A DNA stretch of 64,000 nt from NCBI GenBank assembly GCA_009839505.1, contig VXPO01000155.1, positions 1-64,000 on the forward strand, written 5' to 3'. Under the pieces are notes generated by a model, which was not told where the DNA came from, did not search any database, and saw only the letters and a program-made list of their open reading frames with translations. The position numbers and the translations under genes were made by a program. This document shows, one piece after another, positions 34,681-42,213 of this stretch. Position 1 is the first letter of the stretch. The number at the start of each line of letters is the position of its first letter. Origin of the DNA: Gammaproteobacteria bacterium. GTDB taxonomy: Bacteria; Pseudomonadota; Gammaproteobacteria; Pseudomonadales; Azotimanducaceae.

Positions 34681-35388
34681 TTCGTCGAGGCTCTCCAGTT
34701 GCGCCGTGGCGCGTTCGTGGATGATTCGATCGAAGTCGTTGCGTACGGGTAACTCCAGTGCCTGGGTGAGCAGCTCCCGGACCCGGGCGCGGTCCTTGCG
34801 GCCTCCGATTGCCGCTAACCCGCGAGCGAACTCGAAGTAGGCAACCTTCTCTTCCGGCGCGAGTTCGAGGGTCCGTTCGTAGTTGTCCATCGCGGCCTGC
34901 ACGGTCGCGCCGTAGGTCATTCTGCCGAGCATCCGGCCGAAGCCGTCCACCACGTCGGCGTGCCAGGACGCCAAGCTCAACCGGGCCTCGGCCATGTCGG
35001 GATCGATCTCGAGTGCAGCCTCGATCGCCTCGCGCGACCCACCCACAAAGCCCTCTCGCAGGGCCTTCGTTGGCCCGATGCTCTGCGCATAGCGCCCCAT
35101 GGCGTGAGCGACCTGGAACCGGGCTTCGGCGCTTGTCTCGTCAAGCGCGACGGCTTTGTCCGCCAGGCTGCGGGCTCGTTGCAGAAGCGGTTGCTTGTCG
35201 GCAACCGCAGCGATGTAGTGCCCGTGCACCGCCAAGGCGTCGGCCGCCAACGCATATCCTTCCGAGGTGTCCAGCGACTCCGCCAGATCGGCGGCCGCAA
35301 GGTATCGCCCTTCGTCGAACGCGGTACGTGCTGCGGTGATCGAGGTCTCCGCATACGCGGCGGGAACGGCGAATATCGCGACGACCAA
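34678..35388 (-). CDS. Secreted TPR-repeat protein
   Basis: The protein (about 236 residues from the TTG used here) starts with a hydrophobic signal-like stretch ending VPAAYAETS, then alpha-helical TPR-like units: AARTAFDEGRYLAAADLAES, AADALAVHGHYIAAVADK, SLADKAVALDETSAEARFQV and AMDNYERTLELAPEEKVAYF. It is probably periplasmic. The true start is unclear: the signal segment begins upstream of the TTG, and only CTG, TTG or a distant GTG (35577) lie there. It converges on the LolA-like gene and follows the squalene-synthase gene on its own strand. A role in lipid export is possible from its position. Confidence 0.75.
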   Translation of the reverse strand: MVVAIFAVPAAYAETSITAARTAFDEGRYLAAADLAESLDTSEGYALAADALAVHGHYIAAVADKQPLLQRARSLADKAVALDETSAEARFQVAHAMGRYAQSIGPTKALREGFVGGSREAIEAALEIDPDMAEARLSLASWHADVVDGFGRMLGRMTYGATVQAAMDNYERTLELAPEEKVAYFEFARGLAAIGGRKDRARVRELLTQALELPVRNDFDRIIHERATAQLESLDE

Positions 35389-35433
35389 AGCCCCTGCAAA
35401 CCGCGCGACTTGCCAGCGTGTTTGGCCTAGCAG

Positions 35434-35473
35434 CCTGTCGGACTTCGGCGTGCCAGCGGCGAAGTCCGACAGG
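35434..35473. repeat. Perfect 14-bp inverted repeat
   Basis: CCTGTCGGACTTCG at 35434-35447 is repeated in perfect inverted form at 35460-35473 with a 12-bp loop. It sits between the squalene-synthase gene and the TPR gene, partly inside the uncertain 5' end of the latter. No T-run follows, so a classic terminator is unlikely; it may be the relic of a miniature transposable element. Confidence 0.75.
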
Positions 35474-35517
35474 GTGATCGGTCGGTGGGGGTTGGGGCCG
35501 GACGCCGAGCACGCGAG

Positions 35518-35551
35518 GCGTCTTGGCGGCGCTAGCCCGCATATCTCACCA
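35518..35551. repeat. Dispersed GGCGTCTTGGCGGCGCTAGC element
   Basis: GGCGTCTTGGCGGCGCTAGC followed by CCGCATATCTCACC lies just downstream of the squalene-synthase gene. An almost identical core lies at 8341-8358 (CGTCTTGGCGGCGCTAGC) at the end of the fused dehydrogenase gene, and CTAGCCCGC-TATCTCACC recurs at 40311-40328 beside the TRAP genes. All three copies are at gene ends, suggesting a small dispersed repeat. Confidence 0.6.
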
Positions 35552-35573
35552 GGTCGCTCATGCCCCAACGGCG

Positions 35574-36605
35574 TCACGTCGCGCTGACCGGACGCGGTAT
35601 CCGGTCGATGGCTCTCTCGAAAAGCCACCGCAGAGCCCGGTCCGAGCGCACCAGCGCGCTGGTCGCCAAGACGATGGCACGTACCTCGTTGCGCGAGATC
35701 TTGACCTGGTCGCCGCCGCTGAACGACGGATTCTCGCGGATCCGGCGCAAGGTCTGCACGGCCATGCCGAGAGCCCACAGCAGGAAACGGCGGATGCCGG
35801 CTTCGCGGGCAGGAATCAGCATGGTGTAGCGGTAGGCGGAAACGAGGTGCCTCAAGGCGACTTCGATCAGCCTGCACACGGCGACAGCGAACCGGGCACT
35901 GGTCTGTCCCGCCCGCACGGACGACAGATCCACGCCGGCGTCGGCGAACACGTCCCGGGGCAGCCAGCAGGCCCCGCGCTGCCGGTCTTCCCAGAAGTCC
36001 TTGAGGATGTTCACCATCTGCAGTCCCTGGCCGAACGACCGGGACAATCCGAGCAACTGCTCCCGTCGACCGCGTATGGCGGGCGAGTAGTCGCACAGCA
36101 GTTCGGTGATCGTCTCGCCGACCACGCCGGCGACGTGGTAGCAGTAGCGGTCCAAGTGGCTCATGTCCTGCAGCCCGCGCACCGTCAACTCGGACTGAAA
36201 CTCGGCCATTCCGGGCGCCATGATGCGAATGCAGCGCTCGATTGCGTCGCGTTGGGCAGGGCGAAGCCCGTGGGTGACGCCGACAACGGTATCGACATGG
36301 GCGACGAGATCCCGTTCGGCCTCGATCGTGCCCTCGGATAGTCGCGGATGCAGGTCGTCAGCGAACGTCCGAGGTGACGAACGTCCCTCGACCACGTCCA
36401 CGAACCGGTCCAAGTAGATGCCCTTCTCGTCAACGGACAGGGTTGGCTCGTCTTCAATGGTGTCGGCGATACGACACAGCAAGTAGTTGTTGCCGACGGC
36501 GTGGCGCAACGACTCGGGAAGCTGGGGGATCGTCAGCGCGAATGTCCGAGACACGCCCGGCAGCACTTCTGACTGGTACGTCAAGGGATCCGCAGTAGCG
36601 ACCAT
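35574..36605 (-). CDS. Squalene/phytoene synthase-family enzyme, probably squalene synthase
   Basis: This 343-residue trans-isoprenyl diphosphate synthase (head-to-head) has both Asp-rich motifs: DTIEDE at residues 48-53 and DFWED at 203-207. DRYCYHVAGVVGE near 152-164 is the typical HH/SQS signature, and VSRTFALTIP forms the N-terminal helix. The eukaryote-like spacing and NNYLLCRIADTIEDE favour farnesyl-diphosphate farnesyltransferase (squalene synthase) over phytoene synthase, but a dehydrosqualene product cannot be excluded. It is divergent from the P450 at 36909 and faces the idi/HMGR-MVK operon, giving a full set from HMG-CoA reductase and kinase to C30 coupling, except MVA phosphate steps not seen here. 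Confidence 0.88.
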   Translation of the reverse strand: MVATADPLTYQSEVLPGVSRTFALTIPQLPESLRHAVGNNYLLCRIADTIEDEPTLSVDEKGIYLDRFVDVVEGRSSPRTFADDLHPRLSEGTIEAERDLVAHVDTVVGVTHGLRPAQRDAIERCIRIMAPGMAEFQSELTVRGLQDMSHLDRYCYHVAGVVGETITELLCDYSPAIRGRREQLLGLSRSFGQGLQMVNILKDFWEDRQRGACWLPRDVFADAGVDLSSVRAGQTSARFAVAVCRLIEVALRHLVSAYRYTMLIPAREAGIRRFLLWALGMAVQTLRRIRENPSFSGGDQVKISRNEVRAIVLATSALVRSDRALRWLFERAIDRIPRPVSAT

Positions 36606-36908
36606 CGGACTCCAGCGCTCAAGATGCGTAGCCGCACCATGGCCAGTAACGGTGGAGAAATCAACACGCCCTAAGATGTCTCAGTTTGAAATCACAAGCG
36701 CTATTTCGCCGCGTCGCAAAGCGGTTGTACTTTCGCTGCCGCCGACAGGATCCAACGCAACCCCGCACGGAACCGCCAAGGAGGCACATCCTCGTGATAT
36801 GAGCGACTGGCTAGGTCCTACCGACACCCACCAAGCGTCAACGTCGCGCAACGTGGCCTCATCTGGCAACCTATTGACCGATCAACGTGGCGCCTTGGGA
36901 GGTGCCGA
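36606..36908. other. Divergent promoter region, no gene
   Basis: This 303-bp gap separates the divergent squalene-synthase and P450 genes and is visibly less GC-rich than its flanks. No supported coding sequence is seen; a short open frame near 36681-36869 has no family features. A GGGAGGT ribosome site for the P450 occupies its right end. No clear paired -35/-10 or operator palindrome is apparent. Confidence 0.5.
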
Positions 36909-38168
36909 ATGACCGCTACTGTCGTCACCCGGTCGCCCGAACTCGACGACGCCCTAGTCGACGCTCGACGCTGGGCCGATGAAGACTGGGTTCACGCCCA
37001 GTTCGCCTGGCTGCGCGAGAACGACCCCGTTCGGCCAATGAGCCCAGATGGCTTCGACCCGTTCTTCTCGGTGACCCGCCATGCCGACATCAAGGCCATC
37101 GAGAGCGACAAACAGCTGTTCATCAACGATCCGAGACCGATACTCGGGTCCAGGTTGCTCGACCACATCACCCGCCACCTGGCGGGGCGACGCCACTTGG
37201 TGCGTTCGCTGGTCACCATGGACGATCCGGACCACAGCCGGTACCGGGCGCTGACCCAACGGTGGTTCATGGGATCCAATCTGCGCAAGCTCGACGCACG
37301 CATCACGGAACTGGCCACCGAATACGTGGATCGCCTCGGCGACCTCGGCGGCGAGTGCGACTTCGTCAAGGACGTAGCCATGTGGTACCCACTGCGCGTG
37401 ATCATGACCATCCTCGGCGTCCCCGACGAGGACGAGCCGCTGATGCTGAAGCTGACCCAAGAGATGTTCGGCAGCACCGACCCGGACGTCCGTCGCTCGT
37501 TCGGGGCCGAGTCCCTGATGGATGTCATCGCGGATTTCGAGGCGTACTTCCGAGCACTGAGCGAGGATCGCCGCGCCAGCCCGACGGACGATGTCGCGAG
37601 CCTGATCGCCAACGCGCGCATCGAGGGCGAGCCCGTCCCCGAGCTCGAGACCAACGGCTACTACATCATCATCGCCACGGCAGGCCACGACACCACGAGT
37701 TCCTCCACGGCGGGGGGTCTGCTTGCCATGATCGAGAATCCCGGCGAGCTGGCCAAGCTCCGGGAGAACCCCGAACGGCACATGGGATCCGCTATCGACG
37801 AGATCATCCGATGGGTGACGCCCGTGCGCCAGTTCATGCGCACGGCCACCGCCGACTGCACGGTTGGCGGCGTGGATGTCGCCAAGGATCAGGCTTGCAC
37901 GCTCTGGTACGTCTCCGCGAACCGCGACGAGACGGTGTTCGAAGATCCCTTCTCGTTTCGAGTGGACCGACGTTCCAACCATCTGGCGTTCGGCTACGGA
38001 CCGCACGTCTGTCTTGGTCAGCACCTGGCCCGAATGGAGATGGCAGCCCTCTACCGGGAACTGCTGGCGCGGGTCGATCACATCGAACTGAACGGCGAGC
38101 CCGCCTACAAGCAGTCCACGTTCGTCGGCGGCCTGAAAAGCCTGCCCATCCGCTACCGGATGAAGTAG
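36909..38168 (+). CDS. Cytochrome P450
   Basis: This 419-residue bacterial-type soluble P450 has the I-helix AGHDTTSSS near residues 257-265, the ExxR-type helix EIIRWVTPVRQF, and the heme-binding FGYGPHVCLGQHLARMEM with the Cys thiolate near 368. It monooxygenates a small molecule using electrons from a ferredoxin/reductase not encoded nearby. The sequence pattern fits CYP families active on terpenoids, fatty acids or steroids. A strong GGGAGG Shine-Dalgarno lies 5-6 bases before the ATG. It is divergent from the squalene synthase and is followed 17 bp downstream by a PhyH-like gene. Confidence 0.93.
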   Translation: MTATVVTRSPELDDALVDARRWADEDWVHAQFAWLRENDPVRPMSPDGFDPFFSVTRHADIKAIESDKQLFINDPRPILGSRLLDHITRHLAGRRHLVRSLVTMDDPDHSRYRALTQRWFMGSNLRKLDARITELATEYVDRLGDLGGECDFVKDVAMWYPLRVIMTILGVPDEDEPLMLKLTQEMFGSTDPDVRRSFGAESLMDVIADFEAYFRALSEDRRASPTDDVASLIANARIEGEPVPELETNGYYIIIATAGHDTTSSSTAGGLLAMIENPGELAKLRENPERHMGSAIDEIIRWVTPVRQFMRTATADCTVGGVDVAKDQACTLWYVSANRDETVFEDPFSFRVDRRSNHLAFGYGPHVCLGQHLARMEMAALYRELLARVDHIELNGEPAYKQSTFVGGLKSLPIRYRMK

Positions 38169-38185
38169 ACAGGGGAACCCTGCCG

Positions 38186-39541
38186 ATGGTCGATCAACCC
38201 CCGGCCCCGCGGCCGAAAGACCCGGAAGTGGCACTGTCGACCAAGTCGCCACCGGCCCAAAGGCCGCTGCCGATCACTCCGGATCTCGACCCGCCCGGCG
38301 CCGACCGCCTGGGGTTGAGCCCTGCCGAGATCGAGCAGTTCAGGACCCAAGGATTTGTCGTCAAGCGCGGGCTGATTCCGAGCAGCGCCTTCAAACCGTT
38401 CATCGATCTCTGGTGGCGCCAACCGCCCGTGACCCAGGCCAGGCTAGCCCGCGATCAAGGCCATTGGACGGCGCCGGGCAAGCACTGGCCCAAGGAAAAC
38501 CGCTGGGGACTGGCGGCAAACTGGATGGGCAACGGTCCGTGGCCATCGCCCGAGGACGAGCGACCGGGCGCGACCGTCGGCGAACGGGTGGGACGCCTGC
38601 CCTATAAGCTGACGCGGGACCGCAGCAACGACGTCTGGCGTTGGCACGGCATCGGCCACGACCCGGCTTTCGTCGCCGCGACCTCCGCACACCCGCGGAT
38701 GCTCTACATGCTGGAGGCCCTGCTCGGCGGCCCCGTCAAGCGCCCGCAACGCAACCGCGGCATCTACGCCGTATTCCCCCTGGACCCCGAGCTACCGTCC
38801 TCCGAACTCGGCCCGCACATGGACCAGAGCATGACCGAGATGTCGGCGGTGACCTATCTCGACGACGTGCCACCCAATTCGGGCGGTTTTACGATCTATC
38901 CGACGTCGCCCCAGTTGCTGTATCCGACATCCGCGCAAGCACTCAACTGGGTGGCGACGGAACGATCCTCGGAAGTGCTGGACCAGATCAAGACTGACAT
39001 TCAACCGCTTGAGTTTACTGGCCGTGCGGGGGACACGATCTTTTGCCACGGCTGGGTCGTCCACTCCGCAGGCATCCACGAGACCGACAGGATCCGCCTG
39101 GCGGCCGTACAGGACTTCAACAAGGTCCGGGAACGCAGCCACATGCGCTGGACGGCGGCTGGCAAGAACGGCGGGCCGAGGATCAACTGCGACATGGATG
39201 GCGTGTTCCGTTTCCCGGAGGGTTCCCACGACGACCCCGCCGACGGTTACCGGGAGGTCACCAACCAGTGGATCATGGACTCCAACGAGTTCGTCCTGTC
39301 ACGCGAGGCGCCCTACGACGACATGTTCCGGGAGTGGAACCTCGGCCAGCGACCGGTCGAAGGCAACATCGTCGACGAACCCGCCTGGTGGGAGAAGTAC
39401 GGCCTGCCGCTAGTGCCGGCCGTCGGCATGCCGCGCGGCACCGGTGGCACGCCGGCCGTGCCCCTGTCGGATATCGCCGAATATGGCGACGACGGGCGTT
39501 GGCGCGTCGTTTCGCGCGCCAACGATTGGATGCGTTCGTAG
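38186..39541 (+). CDS. PhyH-like dioxygenase
   Basis: This 451-residue protein of the Fe(II)/2OG PhyH superfamily has LGPHMDQSMTEMSAVTYLDD with the HxD pair, and FCHGWVVHSAGIHETDRIRL with the distal His and the 2OG-binding Arg. The N-terminal ~50 residues are Pro-rich and probably disordered; EQFRTQGFVVKRGLIP begins the fold. It starts 17 bp after the P450 stop with AGGGG upstream, so the two oxygenases are likely coexpressed and may modify the same product. Confidence 0.86.
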   Translation: MVDQPPAPRPKDPEVALSTKSPPAQRPLPITPDLDPPGADRLGLSPAEIEQFRTQGFVVKRGLIPSSAFKPFIDLWWRQPPVTQARLARDQGHWTAPGKHWPKENRWGLAANWMGNGPWPSPEDERPGATVGERVGRLPYKLTRDRSNDVWRWHGIGHDPAFVAATSAHPRMLYMLEALLGGPVKRPQRNRGIYAVFPLDPELPSSELGPHMDQSMTEMSAVTYLDDVPPNSGGFTIYPTSPQLLYPTSAQALNWVATERSSEVLDQIKTDIQPLEFTGRAGDTIFCHGWVVHSAGIHETDRIRLAAVQDFNKVRERSHMRWTAAGKNGGPRINCDMDGVFRFPEGSHDDPADGYREVTNQWIMDSNEFVLSREAPYDDMFREWNLGQRPVEGNIVDEPAWWEKYGLPLVPAVGMPRGTGGTPAVPLSDIAEYGDDGRWRVVSRANDWMRS

Positions 39542-39557
39542 CGCCAGTCCTGCGTGT

Positions 39558-39599
39558 GAGGCATCTTGATGCTCGTTCCATCACGCACTAAGATGCCTC
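39558..39599. promoter_or_regulatory. 10-bp operator-like palindrome before vapB
   Basis: GAGGCATCTT at 39558-39567 and AAGATGCCTC at 39590-39599 form a perfect inverted repeat with a 22-bp spacer, ending one base before the GTG of the antitoxin gene. The location and symmetry suit an autoregulatory site for the ribbon-helix-helix antitoxin. Confidence 0.65.
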
Positions 39600-39600
39600 C

Positions 39601-39876
39601 GTGCGTACGACACTGACCATTGACGACGATCTCGCGACGGCGCTGAAGGACCGCGCCCGAACCGGCGGACAGACGTTCAAGGCCGTGGTGAACGAGGTCA
39701 TCCGAACTGGCCTCACGGTGGGCGAGAAGCCTATCTCCGGTCGGCGGCCGTTCAAGGTCGTCTCTGCTCGGCGAGGGTTCCTGCCGGGGATTGACCCACT
39801 CAAGCTCAACCAGCTTGTCGACGAACTAGAAGTGGACGACTTCCTTCGGGAGACGCACGGCGGCACGCGTTCGTGA
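39601..39876 (+). CDS. VapB-type antitoxin (ribbon-helix-helix)
   Basis: This 91-residue protein has an N-terminal ribbon-helix-helix motif MRTTLTIDDDLATALKDRA followed by TFKAVVNEVIRTGL, typical of VapB/DUF2191 antitoxins. A C-terminal tail (INPLKL-like PGIDPLKLNQLVDELE) would bind the toxin. It starts with GTG directly after the palindrome at 39558 and overlaps the toxin gene by four bases (GTGA). It should neutralise the VapC-like PIN protein and repress its own promoter. Confidence 0.88.
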   Translation: MRTTLTIDDDLATALKDRARTGGQTFKAVVNEVIRTGLTVGEKPISGRRPFKVVSARRGFLPGIDPLKLNQLVDELEVDDFLRETHGGTRS

Positions 39877-40313
39877 TCCTCCCGGACATCAACCTCCTGG
39901 TCTACGCCTACAACGAAGACGCACCCTTCCACGACGCAGCAAAAGCGTGGTGGGAGGGGTGCCTTTCAGACACGAAACCCATCGGATTGGCGTGGGTCGT
40001 GGCACTGGGTTTCATCCGGATCATGTCCAACCGACGCGTATTGGCCCGTCCCATGCCGGCACCCGAGGCGGTGGGCCATTGCCGGTCATGGCTTCTGGAA
40101 CCGAACACCCGAATCGTACTGCCAGGCTCGTCGCACCTGAATGTCCTGACAGACCTCATCGCAGGACCCATCGGGCCCAACCTCGTTACCGACGCGCATC
40201 TTGCCGCCTTGGCGATCGAACACCAGGCCGAACTGCACTCCAACGACTCGGACTTCGGCCGATTCCCGGGATTGGCTTGGCGCAATCCTCTCGCGGCAAC
40301 GAGCGCTGACTAG
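39873..40313 (+). CDS. VapC-type PIN-domain toxin
   Basis: This 146-residue PIN RNase-like toxin starts MILPDINLLVYAYN (Asp5), with later acidic positions Asp107 in VTDAHLAALA and Asp125/Asp127 in NDSDFGRF. VALGFIRIMSNRRV is typical of the TIGR00028 branch, which lacks the usual Glu at that position. It probably cleaves tRNA or other RNA when freed from the antitoxin. The start GTG overlaps the antitoxin stop. The pair is inserted between PhyH and TRAP genes and is a likely acquired module. Confidence 0.88.
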   Translation: MILPDINLLVYAYNEDAPFHDAAKAWWEGCLSDTKPIGLAWVVALGFIRIMSNRRVLARPMPAPEAVGHCRSWLLEPNTRIVLPGSSHLNVLTDLIAGPIGPNLVTDAHLAALAIEHQAELHSNDSDFGRFPGLAWRNPLAATSAD

Positions 40314-40323
40314 CCCGCCTATC

Positions 40324-41679
40324 TCACCTGAACCCGTATGCCTGCGCCGGCAGCCAGGTCGCGAGTTCCTGCCAGCCGAAGATGATCGCGAGTCCAACCA
40401 GTTGGATGACGATGAACGGCACGACGCCGCGGTAGATCACCGGCAGGTCGACGCCCTCGGGAGCAATGCCCTTGAGGTAGAACAACGCACCGCCCACCGG
40501 AGGTGTCAGGAAACTGGTCTGCAGGCAGACGGCGAACATCACCGTGAACCACACAGGATCGAACCCCAATGTGCGAACCACGGGTTCGATGAGGGGCAGG
40601 ATGATTAGGGTCAGTTCCAACCAGTCGAGGAAGAAGCCGAGGATGAACGTCGCGATCAGTATGCAGACGATGATCCCCGTCGGTCCGAATGGCAGCCCCA
40701 GGAGTGCGCGCTCGATCAGTTCATCGCCGCCAAGGCCGCGCAACACCAGGGTGAAACAGACGGCACCGATGATCGCGCCGAAGATGAACGCCGATGTACG
40801 CGACGTCTCCTCCACCACCTCCGCCATCACCTTGCGGGTCAACGTACCCTTCAACAGCGCCAGGAGCAGCGCACCGGCGGCACCGACGCCCGCCGCTTCC
40901 GTGGGCGTCGCCAGTCCGAAGAAGATGCTGCCGAGCACGGCCAGGATCAGCAGCGCCGCGGGCACCACGGCCAGGGTCAGGTCCCACGCCGCGCGCAGGG
41001 TCATGGGTTCGGCCCGGATGGCGGGCGCGTGTCCCGGTTTGAACCAGCCGATGACCAGCAGGTACACGATGTAGAGGCCGCCGAGCAGGACACCCGGGAA
41101 CAGGGCGCCGAGGAAGAGATCGCCGACGCTCATTGACATCCGGTCGGCCATGACCACCAGCATGATGCTCGGCGGTATGAGAATTCCGAGCGTGCCGACG
41201 GCGCACACGGTGCCCGACGCCAAGCGCTTGTCGTAGCCACTCTCCAGCATCGCCGGCAAGCCGAGCAGGCCAAGGAGAACGACGGACGCACCGATGATGC
41301 CCGTCGACGCCGCGAGCAACACGCCAATGATGGTCACCGTGATGGCGAGGCCGCCGCGCACCGGTCCAAGGAGCCGTGCGAACCCGGTCAACAGGCTGCG
41401 CGCGATTCCGGAGCGGTCGAGCAGCACGCCCATGAAGATGAACATGGGCAAGGCGACCATCACCCAGTTCTCCATGACATCCCAGATTCGATCAACGGTC
41501 ATCGAGGTGTAGAACCAGTCGACGCTGGTGGGAATCGCGAAGTCGACCTCGAGGACGATGGCAAGCGCCGTGAACAGGACGGCGAGCCCCGCGAGCACCC
41601 AAGCGATCGGATAGCCCGAGAACACGAGCGCGATGAAGGCCACGATCATCAGCAGCGCCAGAACTTCGGCGCCGGTCAT
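40324..41679 (-). CDS. dctM: TRAP transporter large permease (DctM)
   Basis: This 451-residue inner-membrane protein has about 12 segments, with DctM family blocks VALPMFIFMGVLLDRSGIA, SPGLAS-type GLLGLPAMLESGYDKRLASG, AVGTLGILIPPSIMLVV and GLATPTEAAGVGAAGALLL. It is the sodium-coupled channel subunit of a TRAP carboxylate importer. The ATG overlaps the DctQ stop (ATGA), so the upstream in-frame extension is rejected. The third component, DctP, is at 42214. Confidence 0.95.
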   Translation of the reverse strand: MTGAEVLALLMIVAFIALVFSGYPIAWVLAGLAVLFTALAIVLEVDFAIPTSVDWFYTSMTVDRIWDVMENWVMVALPMFIFMGVLLDRSGIARSLLTGFARLLGPVRGGLAITVTIIGVLLAASTGIIGASVVLLGLLGLPAMLESGYDKRLASGTVCAVGTLGILIPPSIMLVVMADRMSMSVGDLFLGALFPGVLLGGLYIVYLLVIGWFKPGHAPAIRAEPMTLRAAWDLTLAVVPAALLILAVLGSIFFGLATPTEAAGVGAAGALLLALLKGTLTRKVMAEVVEETSRTSAFIFGAIIGAVCFTLVLRGLGGDELIERALLGLPFGPTGIIVCILIATFILGFFLDWLELTLIILPLIEPVVRTLGFDPVWFTVMFAVCLQTSFLTPPVGGALFYLKGIAPEGVDLPVIYRGVVPFIVIQLVGLAIIFGWQELATWLPAQAYGFR

Positions 41680-42200
41680 CGCCGCCCGTCCGTGAGATAG
41701 GCCCACAAGCGCGTCAGCCTGGAAGCCGCGGCGACGAGAAGGAGCAAGAACGCCACCGGCAGCACACCCTTCAACAGCCAGCGGAACGGCAATCCGCCGG
41801 GAGACGAAGACACCTCCGACACGGTCCAGCTATGGGCCACGAATGGAAACGAGAACCACAACACCACGGCGATGAACGGCAGCAGCAGCAACAGGGTGCT
41901 GTAGAACTCGATCCAGACCTGCAGACGCGGCCGAAGTCTCACCGATACCAGGTCGATCCGGATGTGGGCGTCGACGCGATACGCGTAGGCGATGGCGATC
42001 AGAAACGCCAAAGCGTTCAAGTGCCACTGCAGTTCCTCGAGCTCGATGCGACCTTCCTGGAACAGATAGCGCAGGGTGACGTTCACGACGATCACCGCGA
42101 GCAGCACGACCCACAGCCAACTGGCCGCACGACCGATCACCGTGAGGGCATGATCGACCACCCGTGAGAAGCGGGTTTCCGGAAGCTCGATTCCCGTCAA
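41676..42200 (-). CDS. dctQ: TRAP transporter small permease (DctQ)
   Basis: This 174-residue protein has four membrane segments: ASWLWVVLLAVIVVNVTLRY, WHLNALAFLIAIAYAYRVDA, STLLLLLPFIAVVLWFSFPF and VLPVAFLLLLVAAASRLTRL. ELQWHLNALAFLIA and HIRIDLV are typical DctQ signatures. It starts at a TTG preceded by GGGAGAGCTCCC and overlaps dctM by ATGA. It couples the substrate-binding protein to DctM. Confidence 0.93.
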   Translation of the reverse strand: MTGIELPETRFSRVVDHALTVIGRAASWLWVVLLAVIVVNVTLRYLFQEGRIELEELQWHLNALAFLIAIAYAYRVDAHIRIDLVSVRLRPRLQVWIEFYSTLLLLLPFIAVVLWFSFPFVAHSWTVSEVSSSPGGLPFRWLLKGVLPVAFLLLLVAAASRLTRLWAYLTDGRR

Positions 42201-42213
42201 GGGAGCTCTCCCA

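Noticed and set aside
36681..36869. 62-codon open frame between squalene synthase and P450
   Set aside because: No ribosome site or recognisable features; the region is better read as divergent promoter DNA.
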